A stretch of 64,000 bases of DNA from Micropterus salmoides (GCF_014851395.1 NW_024041150.1:4764891-4828890), one strand, 5' to 3'; numbered from the stretch's first letter, positions 46,749 through 59,997 are shown. Notes: generated by a model from the letters alone, not told the origin. Numbers and translations: made by a program.

Positions 46749-47215
46749 AGAGCCCTTACTCATCATTGCTCCTTGTATGAGCGGGTTGGTTGGTCTGCAT
46801 TGTCCACCCGTAGACTTAATCATTGGCACATTCTTATTTACAAGGCTATTCTTGGCCTGCTTCCCCCACACCTACAAATCTACCTCCAAAAGAAAGACAC
46901 AGGAAGATATTGTCTTCGTTCTGAGGACTTATTACTATTATCTATCCCTCAAGTCCGGACTGAATTGGGAAAAGGGGCGTTTAAGTATGCGGCTCCCTGC
47001 GCTTGGAATCAGCTGCAAAATGTTCTGAATCTTCAGGAGCTGGTTTCACTGGTTGCTTTTAAAGTCCTTTTAAATGACATGGCTGGCAATTCTGGCTGTA
47101 GATGTTATGATTTATTACTCAGATGATCCTTGTTGTTTATTACTTGTGGTAAATATTTATGAAATGTTGATATTTTATGACCTTGTAACTTACTAATTTA
47201 TTCCCATTGTAAATT
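46749..47215 (+). mobile_element. LINE reverse transcriptase C-terminal fragment
   Basis: One frame reads YERVGWSALSTRR, LIYKAILGLLPPHLQ, then RTELGKGAFKYAAPCAWNQL and a leucine-rich end, as in the C-terminus of fish L2-like LINE proteins. The frame starts inside the protein, so it is 5' truncated. A matching 3' tail is found only at about 48150-48300. Confidence 0.75.
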
Positions 47216-47239
47216 GCTATATGATTTATGTTAAAGTTT

Positions 47240-48148
47240 ATGTTACATGTTGAAAACAGACGCCCCCTGTACCGGGGGCAGCACGCGATCGTCAAAACCG
47301 CCGACGTACTTTTGTCATTTTCGCCGTTTTAAGTCCAAAAATCTGCAGATTGGTTGCTTTGAGTGTCTCCGGGTGCAATACCTGGAAGCTGTGCCTGCCA
47401 TCTCTCGCCTTTTTCTGCAGAGCAAGAGAAGTGCCGCTTTGGAACACACAGCCTTTTTCACCATTTTGTGGCCGACCCGTAAGAGCTACATGGACATCCA
47501 GGGTATGAAAGGTCTGCTCAATCCGGATCGATTGATGCCCCCCCACCATCACTGTGGGATGTTCTGTTCTCAAGCTAAAGGCCTGTAAAGCATGGGGGTG
47601 CTTTTGGTGACATGAATGTTGATCAATATTGTTTTTATTAAAATTTCAATGTTATGTTATTTGGAACTTTGTTGCATGGACAGAAAAAGTGTTTTAAAGA
47701 TATCTACCAGTAAAAGTCAACAATCTAAACAGTAAATATTACCAAAATGTGGACATTCGCCTGGTATATTTTGAAAATATTGTATGATAACTGTTGTATT
47801 TTAGTTTATTTTCATTTAATTTAAAGTTACAATTGTATTCCAGGTGTATTAGAAGATATTCTGGATGCATTGTAAGCTTCTTTTTGATGGTTTTCATGGT
47901 TTATTGCATTAAAATATAGCTTTTTTTTACCAGGCGAGGATGAAAATATCCTATTTGTTCTTTATTGCATCTCCATGTAGTCTGCAATGGTAAAATAAAC
48001 ATGTTAATTTACAATGGATTTATATTCCTTAGCTTCTGACCTTTCAAAGGAGACCAGAATTATGCATCTAGGCCAAATGGTTGAGGAGATATTACTGATT
48101 AATTTTGGGTTTGTTATTGTAGGAAAAGGTTGGCTGTCCCCAACAGGT
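47240..48148. other. Unclassified insert with GC-rich ORF block, splitting a LINE
   Basis: Between the LINE C-terminus and its probable tail lie about 900 bp of foreign-looking DNA. Its left 370 bp are GC-richer, start with a GCCCCCTGTACCGGGGGC palindrome-like motif, and are open on both strands (47247-47588 plus, 113 aa; 47292-47573 minus, 93 aa). Neither product is recognised. It may be a transposon piece or a pseudogene. Confidence 0.4.
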
Positions 48149-48149
48149 T

Positions 48150-48300
48150 TTAATGTCTGCAACCTTGTTAATTGTGCTGCTGCCTGTCTTGGCCAGGACG
48201 CTCTAGGAAAAGAGATTTTTAATCTTGATGATTGATGATTAAAGATTAATGATTCTGGTTAAATAAAAGTAAAATTAAAAAATTTAAAATAAATAAACTT
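48150..48300 (+). mobile_element. LINE 3' tail
   Basis: TTTTAATGTCTGCAACCTTG, TGTCTTGGCCAGGACGCTC, GAAAAGAGATTTTTAATCTT and GGTTAAATAAAAG form a typical fish LINE 3' end. It probably belongs to the fragment at 46749-47215. Confidence 0.6.
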
Positions 48301-51300
48301 AAGATTGCATTTGATGCTCTATTTTCCCTGTGGGCTAGATAGATTATGCAAACATTAATTAAAGGATAGGTTCACAATTTCCTAAATCAGTTTCAATGTA
48401 AGTGGAAAGCATTTCTGCACTGAATAAGGACTGTGGATTTTGTCCCACATAACTTCCATTGAAAGTGCATTAGGAAGAGCTTAGTGGTCTAGTATGAACA
48501 GGAGGGAAGATTACAGCAAGAAAAACCTGTTTCAGTGTCCATATGGAAACCTGACTATTGTTTTAAAACAGACATATTTTAAATTGATTTAAAGGTAACA
48601 TATGTTGAACATATGTGTTTGAATTTCACAATATATTGACAACAATAAATATCATTTTATAAATGTATAAAACAGCGTATTTACGCGGCCGCTCCAGTTG
48701 TCGCTCCACATGCTGTGAACAGTCACTAACGCTGAACCAGACATAGAGGCAAGAATCCAGTGACATGTAGTTTTGTGTGTAGTATGTGTGTGTTTTCATG
48801 GACATGTGTCCACAAGAATGCCAACTGCTCGCCATGAACAGGTGCAGCGGGTGCTGTAACGGGGGCGTCAGAGGCCGTGTGGTGAGGAAAGGCTCGCCGA
48901 CACCAAACAGCAGCTTCAGAGGGATCAGTGCTGATCCTCAGGTTCAAGGTTAAAGACGGGAAGGAGGGAGGGGAGAGCTAATAATGATCGGAATAACCTC
49001 TGCAGTGAGGTTGGTGCCGAACCAGGTGAAGGATTAATACTGGTTTATTCCAACTTTGGCTTTATTTTCATTGTTTTGTCTAGATTTTTAATCTGTAAAA
49101 ATCTCAAAACCAAGAGACCTGAGAACACATTGCCATCACTTTAAAGATGTCAGACATGGAAACACAGTCAGAGGATATGGGGTGGAAAATGTGAGTTGGA
49201 CTAATTTTACTGAATTCATGTCCTTGAGAAATACACATGAACAATAAAGTTTCTATCTGAAAGCATGTTGAGGCTGTGGGGAATTCTTTAAGCATCACTT
49301 TTCTGTTGCAAACTATTCTCAGCATCAAACTTCTCAGACTTGGACTAGGCAATTTTACCCCTTAAATACCAGTTAAACACAATACAAATCAAAACAACAG
49401 TTACTGGTTGAGACGTAATCGGCATTTGATTGAGATTAAGTAGGAGCTGCATTCAAATCCTCTGATTAGTGTTTGTGCTGTATTGTGAGAAATAACTGAA
49501 TATTTTAACTTCTATTCTTCTTTTATTTGAAACGTTTCCTGCACCACACTTGCACACAATTATTGGAAAAACCCCCCAACACATCTTAAAGCAAGAGTCT
49601 AAAAGGATACACAGAATGAGTTTGGGTGAGAAACACTGAATGCATAACTTTTGTTGGGGAGTGAGTGAAACAGGACCACATCCTCTTTCGCCTGGTAAGC
49701 TACACTTTGTTTTATTCTTGCTTTACTGTGACAAAAGCCTTGAAATCTTTATTTATGATGACCAAAAAGGAAGCATAATAGTAACACCAGCAGAGGAGGT
49801 TAAAAAAGGTCCGAAAACTCACTCAGTGTGAAGTAAAGTATGAGTATCGGACAAACCGGGTGAGTAGATTCAAGTGATGATTAAAGAATGTTTTATCAAT
49901 CAATTCAACTTTTCATTTGTAAGAGCAAGAGCTGGTAGACATTTATTGGCTTGCTCAAAAACACTTCTTCAGTATGGATGTTTGATGCCTCCTCTTTTAC
50001 ACTGACTCACCCTACAAGCCGCTCTGCCGCCCGGGAAAGCATGTCTGTGGTCAGAGCTGTCGGAACTCCATGCACTGGTGCCCATCACACCCTGAAAATG
50101 ATCCCTGTTCGGTCATATCTGACTCAGCTGCTGTTCAGCTGCCGCATGCTTAAATCAGAGGGATAGGCACTCCCTCAAACACACACACACACACACACAC
50201 ACACTGAATGATACTGAATAGAAAGCAGGTTCAATTTAAAATGGCTTTGCACAAAATGCCCACTTTATATCTGTTGGTGTTGATGGGACAAAGGAAGTTA
50301 TTTGAACAGGTGCTGAAATTTCTATTTCTAATGTCTTAATGTCTGGTTGGTGTAAAAATCCCTTTGCATAAATTCAACAATAAGTCAGATTTTCAATGTA
50401 GAAAATGAAAAAAAATTACACGTCTCAAATTTTATAGTATTAAGGTGTGAAACCTCTGTTGGGTGTTTTCTGATGTCTGTTCTCGTTGTTAACAGACATT
50501 TACAGTTTGTTTTGCCAAGGGGGTGTATTACTGCCATTGAAACTTGAGTCTTAGAATGAGTAGAATACTTCAACAAATGCATGACAACTCAAATGTGCAC
50601 ACCTCCCTTTCGGGACTGGAAAAATCTATAATAATTGCCATTGGAAGATGTTAATGACCTTTTAGTTTGACTGGAATTTCTGGCATCCTTTCATAGCATT
50701 TCTTCTGTCCTACAGCCAACAGTAATGAGTTGATCTTGGGTCAAAGACTGCAGAGTGCTAAAAGTAATTTTCCGAAGGAAATGAAATGACATGTATCAGA
50801 AAGTTTAACTATGTCAGTCTGCACAGGACAGTTATAACCAGGTTATTATGCCAGACATTTGATAAAAGTTTAATTATGAATATATATTAGTGCAAATTCT
50901 ATGAAATTTAACACTGATGATCCACAGAGGGTTCAGAGATGCTTCAGTAGTAATTATGACCCCACCCACCCACCACCACCACACCCCCACTAGCTGGTTT
51001 ACATCAGTGCCAATCAATAGGTCAAAACATGTGGAGCTTCTCTTTTAAAATAGAGAGTAGAGAAGAGCTTTTCAGTGCTCCTCTGTGTTACTTTTTTCAA
51101 GGAGGGGATCTTGCAATTGTATTTCTGTATTGAGAGCAAATCTGTGTTAGTGCATGTCAACTCCAAAGCTTGATACCAAGTTGCTCAGCTGGACTGAACT
51201 GATATAATGATCAGGAACGCCAGGCAAATCCTGGATTTAGACAAATAGCTGATAAAGTAATACCTTGTAAGTTTGATGCTATCAGCCGCAGCAGAAACCC

Positions 51301-51419
51301 ACAACCTTTGATGTGGCCCAACTGTATGTTTCAGTTACCCCAGGTAGATACATTTGCTTTCAAATTGTTGTAGGAAAACTTTTTAACTCAATTAAAGTCC
51401 ATGTCATGGACACCCAATA
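48301..51419. other. Intergenic, no gene seen
   Basis: A (CA)n microsatellite lies at 50178-50205. There are no exon-like frames with domains. Confidence 0.45.
50178..50205. repeat. (CA)n microsatellite
   Basis: Uninterrupted CA run of about 28 bp. Confidence 0.9.
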
Positions 51420-51931
51420 TTGTCTGTGAAAGTTCTCAGTCATCCAGGTCATAATTATCCAAAGAAGGTTAAAGTCAAAGCTGATGATACACGGGGCAAC
51501 TTTTTGAGCAATGTTGCCGGGCAATCTTGCTAGTGGCAAGTCCGACTATGTTTTGAAGGGATAGCAGCGGCGCCGGGCGTGTGGCAGAGTGGTGAGGGAA
51601 GGGGATTACGGTAGTAATCTTTACTTATTACCATAGACGGCAACGTTGCCTAGCACGATTGCTCTAAAAGTTGCTCTGTGTATCATCAGCTTTAAGATAA
51701 GATACTTGAAGAACCTCTTGGCCTTAGGTGAAGATGCCAACGATTGTCAAGACAACAGCCAGGAGAACTAACGTACCCGCGGTATCGACGATCCTGGCAA
51801 ACGACCCTACTGAGGTTAAATAACTAAGTTTCCCTATAGCAGTCAGTCAGAACTGAAGAAGTTTCTCGGATGAAGGACGAAACGTCTTCTAGTATCTTCA
51901 ACCAAGTCTAGTTGCCTTTGACTTTAACCTT
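51420..51931. repeat. Dispersed repeat hosting a MITE
   Basis: GAAAGTTCTCAGTCATCCAGG at the start is repeated, somewhat altered, at about 52350-52380. GAAACGTCTTCTAGTATCTTCA and CAACCAAGTCTAGTTGCC near the end are motifs of a frequent fish repeat. The class is not certain. Confidence 0.45.
51477..51693. mobile_element. 217-bp MITE
   Basis: The ends AAAGCTGATGATACACGG and CTGTGTATCATCAGCTTT are inverted repeats, and the similarity runs about 45 bp inwards (GGCAACTTTTTGAGCAAT against ATTGCTCTAAAAGTTGC). No coding capacity. It lies inside the repeat at 51420-51931. Confidence 0.8.
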
Positions 51932-52879
51932 CTTTGGACACACAATATTCATAAATTTTCTGTTCATCCTGTTCAGCATTGCAGAGGACTGGAGTTTATC
52001 CAAGCATGCAGGAAGTAGATTACACTGTGGTCAGCTCACCACTCCATCACACGGTCAACAGAAGTTCTTAAAACTGCTGTTAAAAGTGTACAGAGCACTA
52101 CTTTATGCTGAAATTGCTCATTTGGGTGAGTATTATACTGAAGATGTAAAGGTCGCTGGTTTCATATTGGGTTTCAGTGTACAATGAATCCATTGTCTGA
52201 GGTTGCTGTTTGTGGTCTTTGTACTAAGCTAGCATGAACACATTACAAAACTACATTTGTATTGAAACTGTTCATCGTCTTATCCATGTCTTTGTAAGAT
52301 TTCCCAGAATAGTGAAGTCTCTATTTAAGCATTTAAGGCATGAGGAATGTCTCTGAAGGTTCCCATTCATCCAGGTTGGACTGTAGCTTACATAAGTACT
52401 GACTCAAAGGCAACTGGACTTATTCTTTAATGCTCAAATTATACTTTGTGTCCGTACAGCCATGAGGGTCCGAGTGATGTAAATTTTGACATCTGTCTGG
52501 GTGACCTTGGATGCAGACTTGGGGATATTTTCGCGCAGCCCAAAGCGGACTGTAGATGTAACTTGCTGAATCACACTGTTGAAGTCAACTTGAATTATCT
52601 AGAAACAAATCACCATGAACATGACAATGCAAAACACACAAGTAGATGAGTTACAATGGAACATGTTGAGTCCACTGCCTGTAATGTGGCTGCAGCTCTT
52701 TAGCGCTAATGTAAAATTTGCCTGTGTTTAACGCTCCCAGTACCCATGCAACTACTCATCCACGTGTCTCTGAGTGTGACTGGTGTAAATCATGCAGAGA
52801 GAATAAAAAGTCATTCAGAGTGAAATGATGACTGAGGATGAGTCAGTCAGTCAGTTGGGAACCTGCTGAAGGAGGCTCT

Positions 52880-53130
52880 GCAAGACAGAAAATAAAGATG
52901 ACAAGGAGGGGAGGATGGATGGAGAGAGGAGGTGGGAAAAAGGTAGCAGCAGGGACATTTTTAAATTTGAGTTTTAGAGTTGAAAAGAAGGGGAAATAAA
53001 TGAAAGGACTGAGGGATAAGAGAGGAGAGGGTGGCAAAGAAAGGAGAAGGTAAAAAGGAGTTTAGGGCTAAAAGAGGAGAACAGAGCTCATCAGAACGGA
53101 GGAAAAGAAAAGAAGGAGAGGGGAAGTCAT
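52880..53130 (+). repeat. Purine-rich tract
   Basis: About 250 bp consist largely of G and A on the plus strand (GAGAGGAGGTGGGAAAAAGG, GGAGGAAAAGAAAAGAAGG). Apparent frames on the minus strand are by-products of this bias. The stretch 51932-52879 holds no gene. Confidence 0.7.
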
Positions 53131-53654
53131 TAAGCAGTGGTCAGTAATTGGTAGGTTCAGAGATCGATCCACATTCGTGTAGTGTGAGGGTATAGAGCAA
53201 TGTAGGGCACAGAAACACCCTGAGATCCAGTCCAAGAGGAGAGAGATGAGGAGGACAGATGCTTCTCTTATGTTTTCTCCTAGAAGCCATTTTCCATGAC
53301 TTAAAACGATTGATTGAAATACAAATGGACAAACTCTTCGTTTTAACTCATCATCTCTAATTGTTAAACTGCATAACTGTGCTAGTGGCAAGGCTGTAGT
53401 GATAGCCAGCACAGGGATGTGTTGCCATGCAGATCTGTCTAATCATTCATTATCCCCAGATGATAAATCCTACCAACTTTGGTAATCCCCTAACTTTTCC
53501 TCTAGAGCTTCCAGCAGGTTGACATTCATGGTTTTAAGTGAAAAGTCTCATCAAACATTGGATGGATTACCATAAACTTGTTCGTGTTGCCCAGAGGATA
53601 CATTTTCATGACTTTGGGGAGCCCTAAATTTCCCTTTAGCACCATCACCAGGTC

Positions 53655-53770
53655 AAACTTTGAAATAGTCGGGGGCCGGTTAACTCACTAGATAATGCAC
53701 CATGTACAAAGGCTTCCTGCAATGGCCCAGGTTCAGTTCCAACCTGCACCTCCCAATGGAAGTTTTCCGG
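53655..53770 (+). mobile_element. tRNA-derived SINE head
   Basis: GGGCCGGTTAACTCACTAGATAATG has an A-box-like part and GGCCCAGGTTCAGTTCC a B-box-like part, as in fish SINEs. Confidence 0.5.
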
Positions 53771-53964
53771 GCAAGTCCAACCTAGAGGAGACCTTGAGAC
53801 AGACCCAGAACATGTTCCAAGGATTATATTTCCCACCTGGCTTGGATACAACTTGAAGCCCCTGAAAGACACTGGGCCCTTTTGTCACCCTCGTGGAAAT
53901 TTACCACCCAGTGACAGTTTGGACAGAAACATGCACACCAGTAGCCCACTGGAGGTCATTTTGT

Positions 53965-54125
53965 GAGACTCTGGCATATGATCAGCGGTTCAATCCCCGG
54001 CTCCTCCAGGCTGTGTGTCGAAGTGTCCTGGGGCAAGATACTGAACCCCGAATTGCTCCTGATGGCTGTTCCACCAGTTTTTGAATGTGTGTGAATGTGA
54101 TGTAGTGTAAAAGCGCTTTGAGAGC
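53965..54125 (+). mobile_element. SINE body and tail
   Basis: CAGCGGTTCAATCCCCGGCTC (B-box-like), GGGGCAAGATACTGAACCCC, TGTGTGTGAATGTGATG and TGTAAAAGCGCTTTGAGAG occur in the order seen in a common fish SINE with an RTE-like tail. Confidence 0.65.
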
Positions 54126-57100
54126 ATTTACTGGTCCTGCTGCTGGGTTGATGCCCTTCTACAGCCCTCTCCAGCTCCCCACGTGTAACGGCCCATCTCC
54201 TGCTATCTCCTTCATACTCTTGAGACTGTGCTGGGAGGCACAGCAAACCTTCTTGTGACGGTAGTATGGATGTGCCATCCTGGAGGAGCTGGAATACCCG
54301 TGCAACCTGACTGGGCTGCAGGTACCACCACGTGCAATCAGTGATGACAAGGACACTAACAAAAAAACTAAACCTGAGAACAATCAGTCAGGAAGGATAA
54401 GGGCAGAGCAACTGACTGTGGCCACCGTCTGCAAAACCATTCCTCTTTTTAGGGGCTGTTTCCTCTCCAGTGCCCCTGCTGTCACTTTCATTTGCTTACT
54501 AACTGTACAGATTGATATCTATATTGACTTGATGCTATACTGTGATGGTTGTATAGTGTATAATAATAAATAATAATAATAATAATAACCAGGTTTTGTT
54601 TGTCCCGTCAATACTTTCATACTGTGATGTGTATTGAACATTGCTGTAGTGCTGAAGTGCTGAAGTGGCGCTAATGTGTCTTTAGACTAGTCTTGTTAAA
54701 GCTGGTTCTGACTAAAATATCTCAACATCTCAACTTGTAACCAAATTCAAATCCCCCTCGGAATAACTTTGTAATAATGTTGGTGATATCTGACTTTACG
54801 TTTAGCACCAATTTAACTTTTTCCAGTACTTTTGTTATGGTTTATGATATAATACCTGCAAAACTAATATAATTCCCATCAGCCTCTTTTGTGTTGACTA
54901 TTACTTAGCCAATGTCAGCATGCTAACACACTAAACTACGATTGTAAACTTGGGTAACATTATACCTGTTAGCATTTAGCTCAAAGCACAACTGTGCCTA
55001 AGAACAGCCTCATAGAGCCGCTAGTTTTGCTTCTTCTTCTCCTCTCTGGTGGTAAAAGTAAATATATAAAAGAGTCAGTATAATCACAAACATTTAGAAT
55101 AAATCATACATTCACACACACACAAGCATGCAAAGCCTGTCTCACACACATGCAAACACAGAGATATAAAAAAATATATATATTTAGCTCCTGTATCTAT
55201 GTAGACTAGTGTGCACGTTACACAACAGATGAAGTATGACGCTTGTGTGACTTAAATAAACTGATAAAAATATAAAGGGGTGAATCTGTTGCCATGTTAA
55301 AAACCATTCTAAGTATACAGTCTCTCTCTCTCTCACACATTCTCTTTGTGAATCTATTTTTATTTATTTCTTTGCAGCTGTCTTCAATTTCTTTCTGTTC
55401 TACTTTGATAGCCATCTACTGTATCTGCATCCTGTGACTGTTTGTCTTTTTATATCTCTCTATTCTACTCTATTCTGATTTTTCTGTCTTCATCTCAGTT
55501 CTGCCCTCATTTCTTTCACTACAATTCTTCTCGGTCTCGATCTTTCTCTAGTTATCTTAAATATACAGCAGAATCTTTCTCTTCCATCACTTTAACTTCC
55601 ATCTTCTCTCTCTGTGTTCCCTTTTCATCTCTTTCATCGTCTTGCTGCTTTGTCGTATCAATTTGTTCGTATCTGGATGTTTTGCTCTCTGTATGTGTCT
55701 TTTCCCTCCTCTTCCCACTTCTCCAGATCTGTCAACTGCCTCCTCTCTTGCTCTTCCAGTTGTAACCTATAGTCTCTCTATCTCTCTTTTGTTCTCGATT
55801 TTACTCTGATTTGGACTGACAAGAACACTAATCATTTCATTTGGCACTAATTGGTCTAATGAGAGCAGCAAAATTACACATAAGAAAACACTGAAAGATG
55901 GGCATTAAAAACAATAAAATCACTTTATGTTATTTTATTATTATTCCTACATGTTTTATTATTATCATCCCTAGTTTATTTTAGTTTTATTATTTTAATT
56001 ATATTTCCTTTCCACATACACCATTCACACTTACCAACATTTAAATAATACTTTCCCACATAAGCACAAACACAAATGCAGTTTTGATATTATCATACAT
56101 TGAAATTCCCCAAACCCCGTTTCCTTCCTTGAACATTTCTTTACCTTCCATATTGTGTCACAAGATAGCTTTTATCTCACACCTTATATTGTTATTTTAC
56201 CTTGCAGAGAGACATCACAAACAATATTTGGCAAGCCTACAATACAACTGGAAGAACTAAAGTTAACAGTCAACATTTCAAACTTTCATAACTGTTACAT
56301 TCTCAGTCTCATTGTCATGATAATTATAGTTACTGATTGACCCATTTGGAGCTAGTATCATTCATACATGACGACCTGTTTACTGTTGCCTCATTAAATT
56401 AACTAGAGGGTTAAACATTTTTGCACGCAAGCCATTCTTCTTGATGAAAAGAGCCATTATTTCCATTTTGTCGAGTCATCTGGCAGACAGGAAATAATGC
56501 ATGAAGTCTGGGCTCTGAGATCTACATTTAACATTTAACAATCCTGCTCGTTGTCCCTCAAGAGAAAATCACACATTTTTTAATTAAATTGTTCTAGCGG
56601 AAATTTTTCGTTTTGGAATTTACAGTCTCAAGGACTGTCCGACTGTGTTAGTGGGAACTGCATTACCATGGTGATACATTCCACTTCCCAAAACAAGAGG
56701 TCACATCCCACAGGGTGATGTCACTGAAGACTTTGTTTTCCCTCCAGTGGCCCCTTATGTGAGTCAGTACTAGACTAAGACGTCTGCAAGAAGCAACGCT
56801 ATAGTTAAAAACATACAGGCAGCTCTAAAAAGGTCAGATACCACAGTGAAAATGATCAAGTTTGTTCTTCATTCCAGGCCAACAATAAGTGATAGCAGAT
56901 ACATGTAGCCACGGTGAAAAGTCCTGACAGATAAAAGGCCCACAAGTAAAATCAGTTCACTCCATTATCATTATCAGCGCTTCCGCATGCAGTTTGGGTT
57001 TGTTGTTGGGCATCCATATGCACACACACACTATTTAAAAAATGAAAATATGGTCATTAAACAATTATGACAAATGATCAGCTTGATTGAACAATATTTA

Positions 57101-57239
57101 AAATTTAATTCAGTGAGACTATTGAATGCAACATGTTGCAAATGTTAACATTACCCCAGACAAAGTTTCACAGACTGCAGTACGTTAGCAGGTTAAAAGG
57201 AAGAAGAAGGAAATTTGTTTGTTAGAGAATTTTATTTTG
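54126..57239. other. Intergenic, no gene seen
   Basis: It holds an (AAT)n run (54570-54590), a CT repeat (55319-55335) followed by a pyrimidine-rich tract (55440-55800), and AT-rich DNA. Open frames in the pyrimidine tract are compositional. Confidence 0.5.
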
Positions 57240-57500
57240 GACGTTGTATTTTGTTGTTATGGCTGATACTGGTGCAGGATTAGCAAAGAAAATAGACCCA
57301 AGAATTAAAAGAAGAAGCTAAAAAGGGACAGTGATACAGAATGGGCAAAAACCCTAGTGAATCATGGTCGGGCTCCAACAGATGGAGAGAATTGTGAATC
57401 CTGTTCCTCTTCCTGCTGTATAGGTATGTAATCTGACTCTGCCTACAGCTGTTAGTTTGCACCTTTGCATTTAATGCAAATGGCTGCAGTCCATGGAGGT

Positions 57501-58142
57501 TTAGATCACTGTGGACATATAGATTGCAATGGTTTTCTTGGACCATTTGGATCCCCAAAGAATGGCTGCAATGATGACTGGGTACATTTCGTAGATGGTA
57601 GAGGAAGGAGAGAGGGCTGAAAATTCTGGTGGCCCATGCAGCTGCAAACCAACAACGCCAGCAGAAGGGGCAGCGTCTGTGAAGAGCTGAATGTCTTCTG
57701 ACTTAGTGACGTGGTAGTCGTGGAAGAAGGAGATGCCCTTCCAGGATGAAAGGAAATGGTGCCACAGTTTTAGCTCCATCTTGCATGCAACATCTAGCAT
57801 TATCTGGTCATGGAGAGATTGGACATAGGCGGCTATGGAAAGGAGATACAACAGGAAGGATCGATCTTGCAGGATGATCCAGGTGGCATAGTTAAAGTGG
57901 CCTAGTAGTGGGAGAAGTTGGCGTTTGGTGCAACGATGGGCCAGAAGGAAATTAGAAATTAGTAAGGAAATGTGGTGGATTTTCTCGGAGGGCAAGGATG
58001 CCTGGAGTAATACAGAGTCGAGGGTGATGCCCAGGAACTCCAGTAATGTGTTGGGGCCTTCTGTTTTCTCTGGGGAGAAAAGGACTCCGAGTTCATGAAA
58101 TGCGGAAGTCAGGATGTTGAGGACGTATGAAGTCAAAGCCAT
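57501..58142 (-). pseudogene. DIRS-like reverse transcriptase/RNase H fragment
   Basis: The 213-aa open frame covers the end of the RT domain and the RNase H domain (QLFTDAAPSAG with the first catalytic Asp; YEMYPVIIAAILWG). The RT catalytic region upstream (58143-58480) is broken by stops and frame changes. It ends soon after YMSTVI. Confidence 0.75.
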
Positions 58143-58480
58143 CTAAAAGGTTTATGACGAATGGGAGTAAGTAGTTGTTTGTCAGAATCCAGCAAAGTGC
58201 TTTGGATAGAGAGTCAAATATTTTTGGGTTGCTCTTGCATCCGAAGGTTAGATGGACTGCGAAGTAGTATGCGCCTTTACAGAGTTGCCAGTAGTCGGGG
58301 TGAATGTGAAGGACTTTCTATGCGCTGATGATATCTGCCTTCGATACCCAGGCTCCCTGCCTTGCGGTGTGGATGAGGGAGATGGCGTGATGGTTGAATA
58401 TTGCATTGAAAAGTCGGGGCTTGGGATGAGACTGTTGATCCTTGGGACGGTGGAGCCGTGTGGGGAAGAGAGGTCTATGA

Positions 58481-59997
58481 TTAGTCTCTTTTTACCAGAA
58501 TATTGAACGTAGGAAATGGCGGGCTGGGAAATGGGCCTATCATGAAGGTTTCTTTGATTTCTTCAGCCAGGAGTTTGTCGACTATGTCAGGGTCGGTGAT
58601 GGCTGACTGCAAGTTGTGGCATGTATAGGATGAATGTGGTATGGCTACCAAGCCTGGATGGAAGCCGTGTGAGAAGCTCTCTATGAGGTCATTGACGGAC
58701 TGACCATCTGGGAGATTCTTAAAGGCTGTGGCTAGAGCATGGATTTGATTGGGGGTGTTGAGATACTCACACATGCTGTGCTGGGTTGGGTTGTGGGGGC
58801 AGGTTGTTCTGGCGTGGGCTCCGCCACAGAAAGAGCATGTGTGAAGGAATCTGCAGCTTGAAACAGAGCAGCCTAGATCATTGAAATTGTTGCACGCTAG
58901 TCTCCCCGCCTGGAAGAGGACAGGTCTTCCTTTCTTATCAACGCCTTGTGCACGCGTCCAGCAGCATGGGACGAAAAGAGGTGTAGTCGTGGCTAAGGAG
59001 AAGTGAAAGACCGGTTGGAGTGGCTGTCGGGGGAGCTGAGGAGAAAAGGGGTGCATTAGAGGAGGGAAAAGTCACATTGGATGCATTTTGGATATGGGGA
59101 GGGAGAAGGGAGGGGGAAAAGAATAGACAGGAGGAATAGTTTGGCTGATGGCGCTGTTGTGGGTCACATGTGTAGGTGCGGTCTGGGGGGCTGTGGTAGC
59201 CGGTATCAGGTAGGAAGGACTGATGGGGCCATAGGAGATGGGATAGGGAAAGTAGGGAAGAAGAAAGGATGCTGGGATGGAGGGATGCGTGTGCTCGGTT
59301 GACACTTGAGAAGTACAGAAGGGATGAGAAAGAAGTTGGGGTGTAACAGGGTTTGATACGACTGTGTGAGGGCTGATGTGGGGTTGTATTCAGTTTGCTT
59401 TGCCATGGGATGCGCCGTGGAGTCGTTGACGTTGCCCCAGAAGTAGCGCTGGTGACCCAGACGTGCTGGGGAAGCTCTGCGTTGGAGAGTTGTGTAGCGA
59501 GTCCTTGTACTGTTGGAAAAGTTTCACTTTTTTGTTGGAGTGGTGGTAGGAGATGTTTCTCAGGTTGAGTTCCTGTTTGAGCCGGACGACTGTCCACTCT
59601 GAAATGTTTGGAGTGGAGGGACGAAGTATTGGCTCAGTGGATGCTGCTAGCGATAGCTTCGACTGTCACTCGAGTGCCTGGACCTTGAGCGGGTCGGCAA
59701 ACAGCGGCTGGTCGAGGCAACGTGCTTGGAGTGCCAAAGCCGGGAACTCCCCCTGGAGCTGCTGGCAGGCGAAGGCCCAACAATGTCCGAATTGTCGGAG
59801 ATTGTAAGCTGAGAGCGCCGGGGAATACGAATAGCTGAATGCAGCTGACGTTTCAGACGAGGTTCTTCGGGAGAAGGAGAAGACTCCGGTATATCCGATG
59901 TTAGATGCTCGTTGAACATGTCGCTGTCCGAAGGATTAAGAAGAGTTCCGAGTCCGTTGTTGGAGGTAAGTGATTTTGTTTGTTTGTTGTGGCTCAT
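58481..59997 (-). pseudogene. DIRS-like gag region, frameshifted
   Basis: Three overlapping frames together cover one gag-like product: an N-terminal Ser/Arg-rich part (59997-59647), a Pro/Ser-rich middle (59597-58938), and a Cys/His-rich part (CNNFNDLGCSVSSCRFLHTC, then CSFCGGAHARTTCPH; 59056-58481) leading into the RT linker GPFPSPPFPTFN. At least two frame changes are needed, so it is not functional. Confidence 0.65.

Noticed and set aside
53068..53412. 114-aa minus-strand frame
   Set aside because: It overlaps the purine-rich tract and ends within ordinary DNA; no family resemblance.
55442..55765. 107-aa serine-rich frame
   Set aside because: It arises from the pyrimidine-rich composition (TCT codons); there are no domains or splice context.
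59081..59302. Glycine-rich plus-strand frame
   Set aside because: It is the antisense of the proline- and serine-rich gag part of the DIRS-like element.
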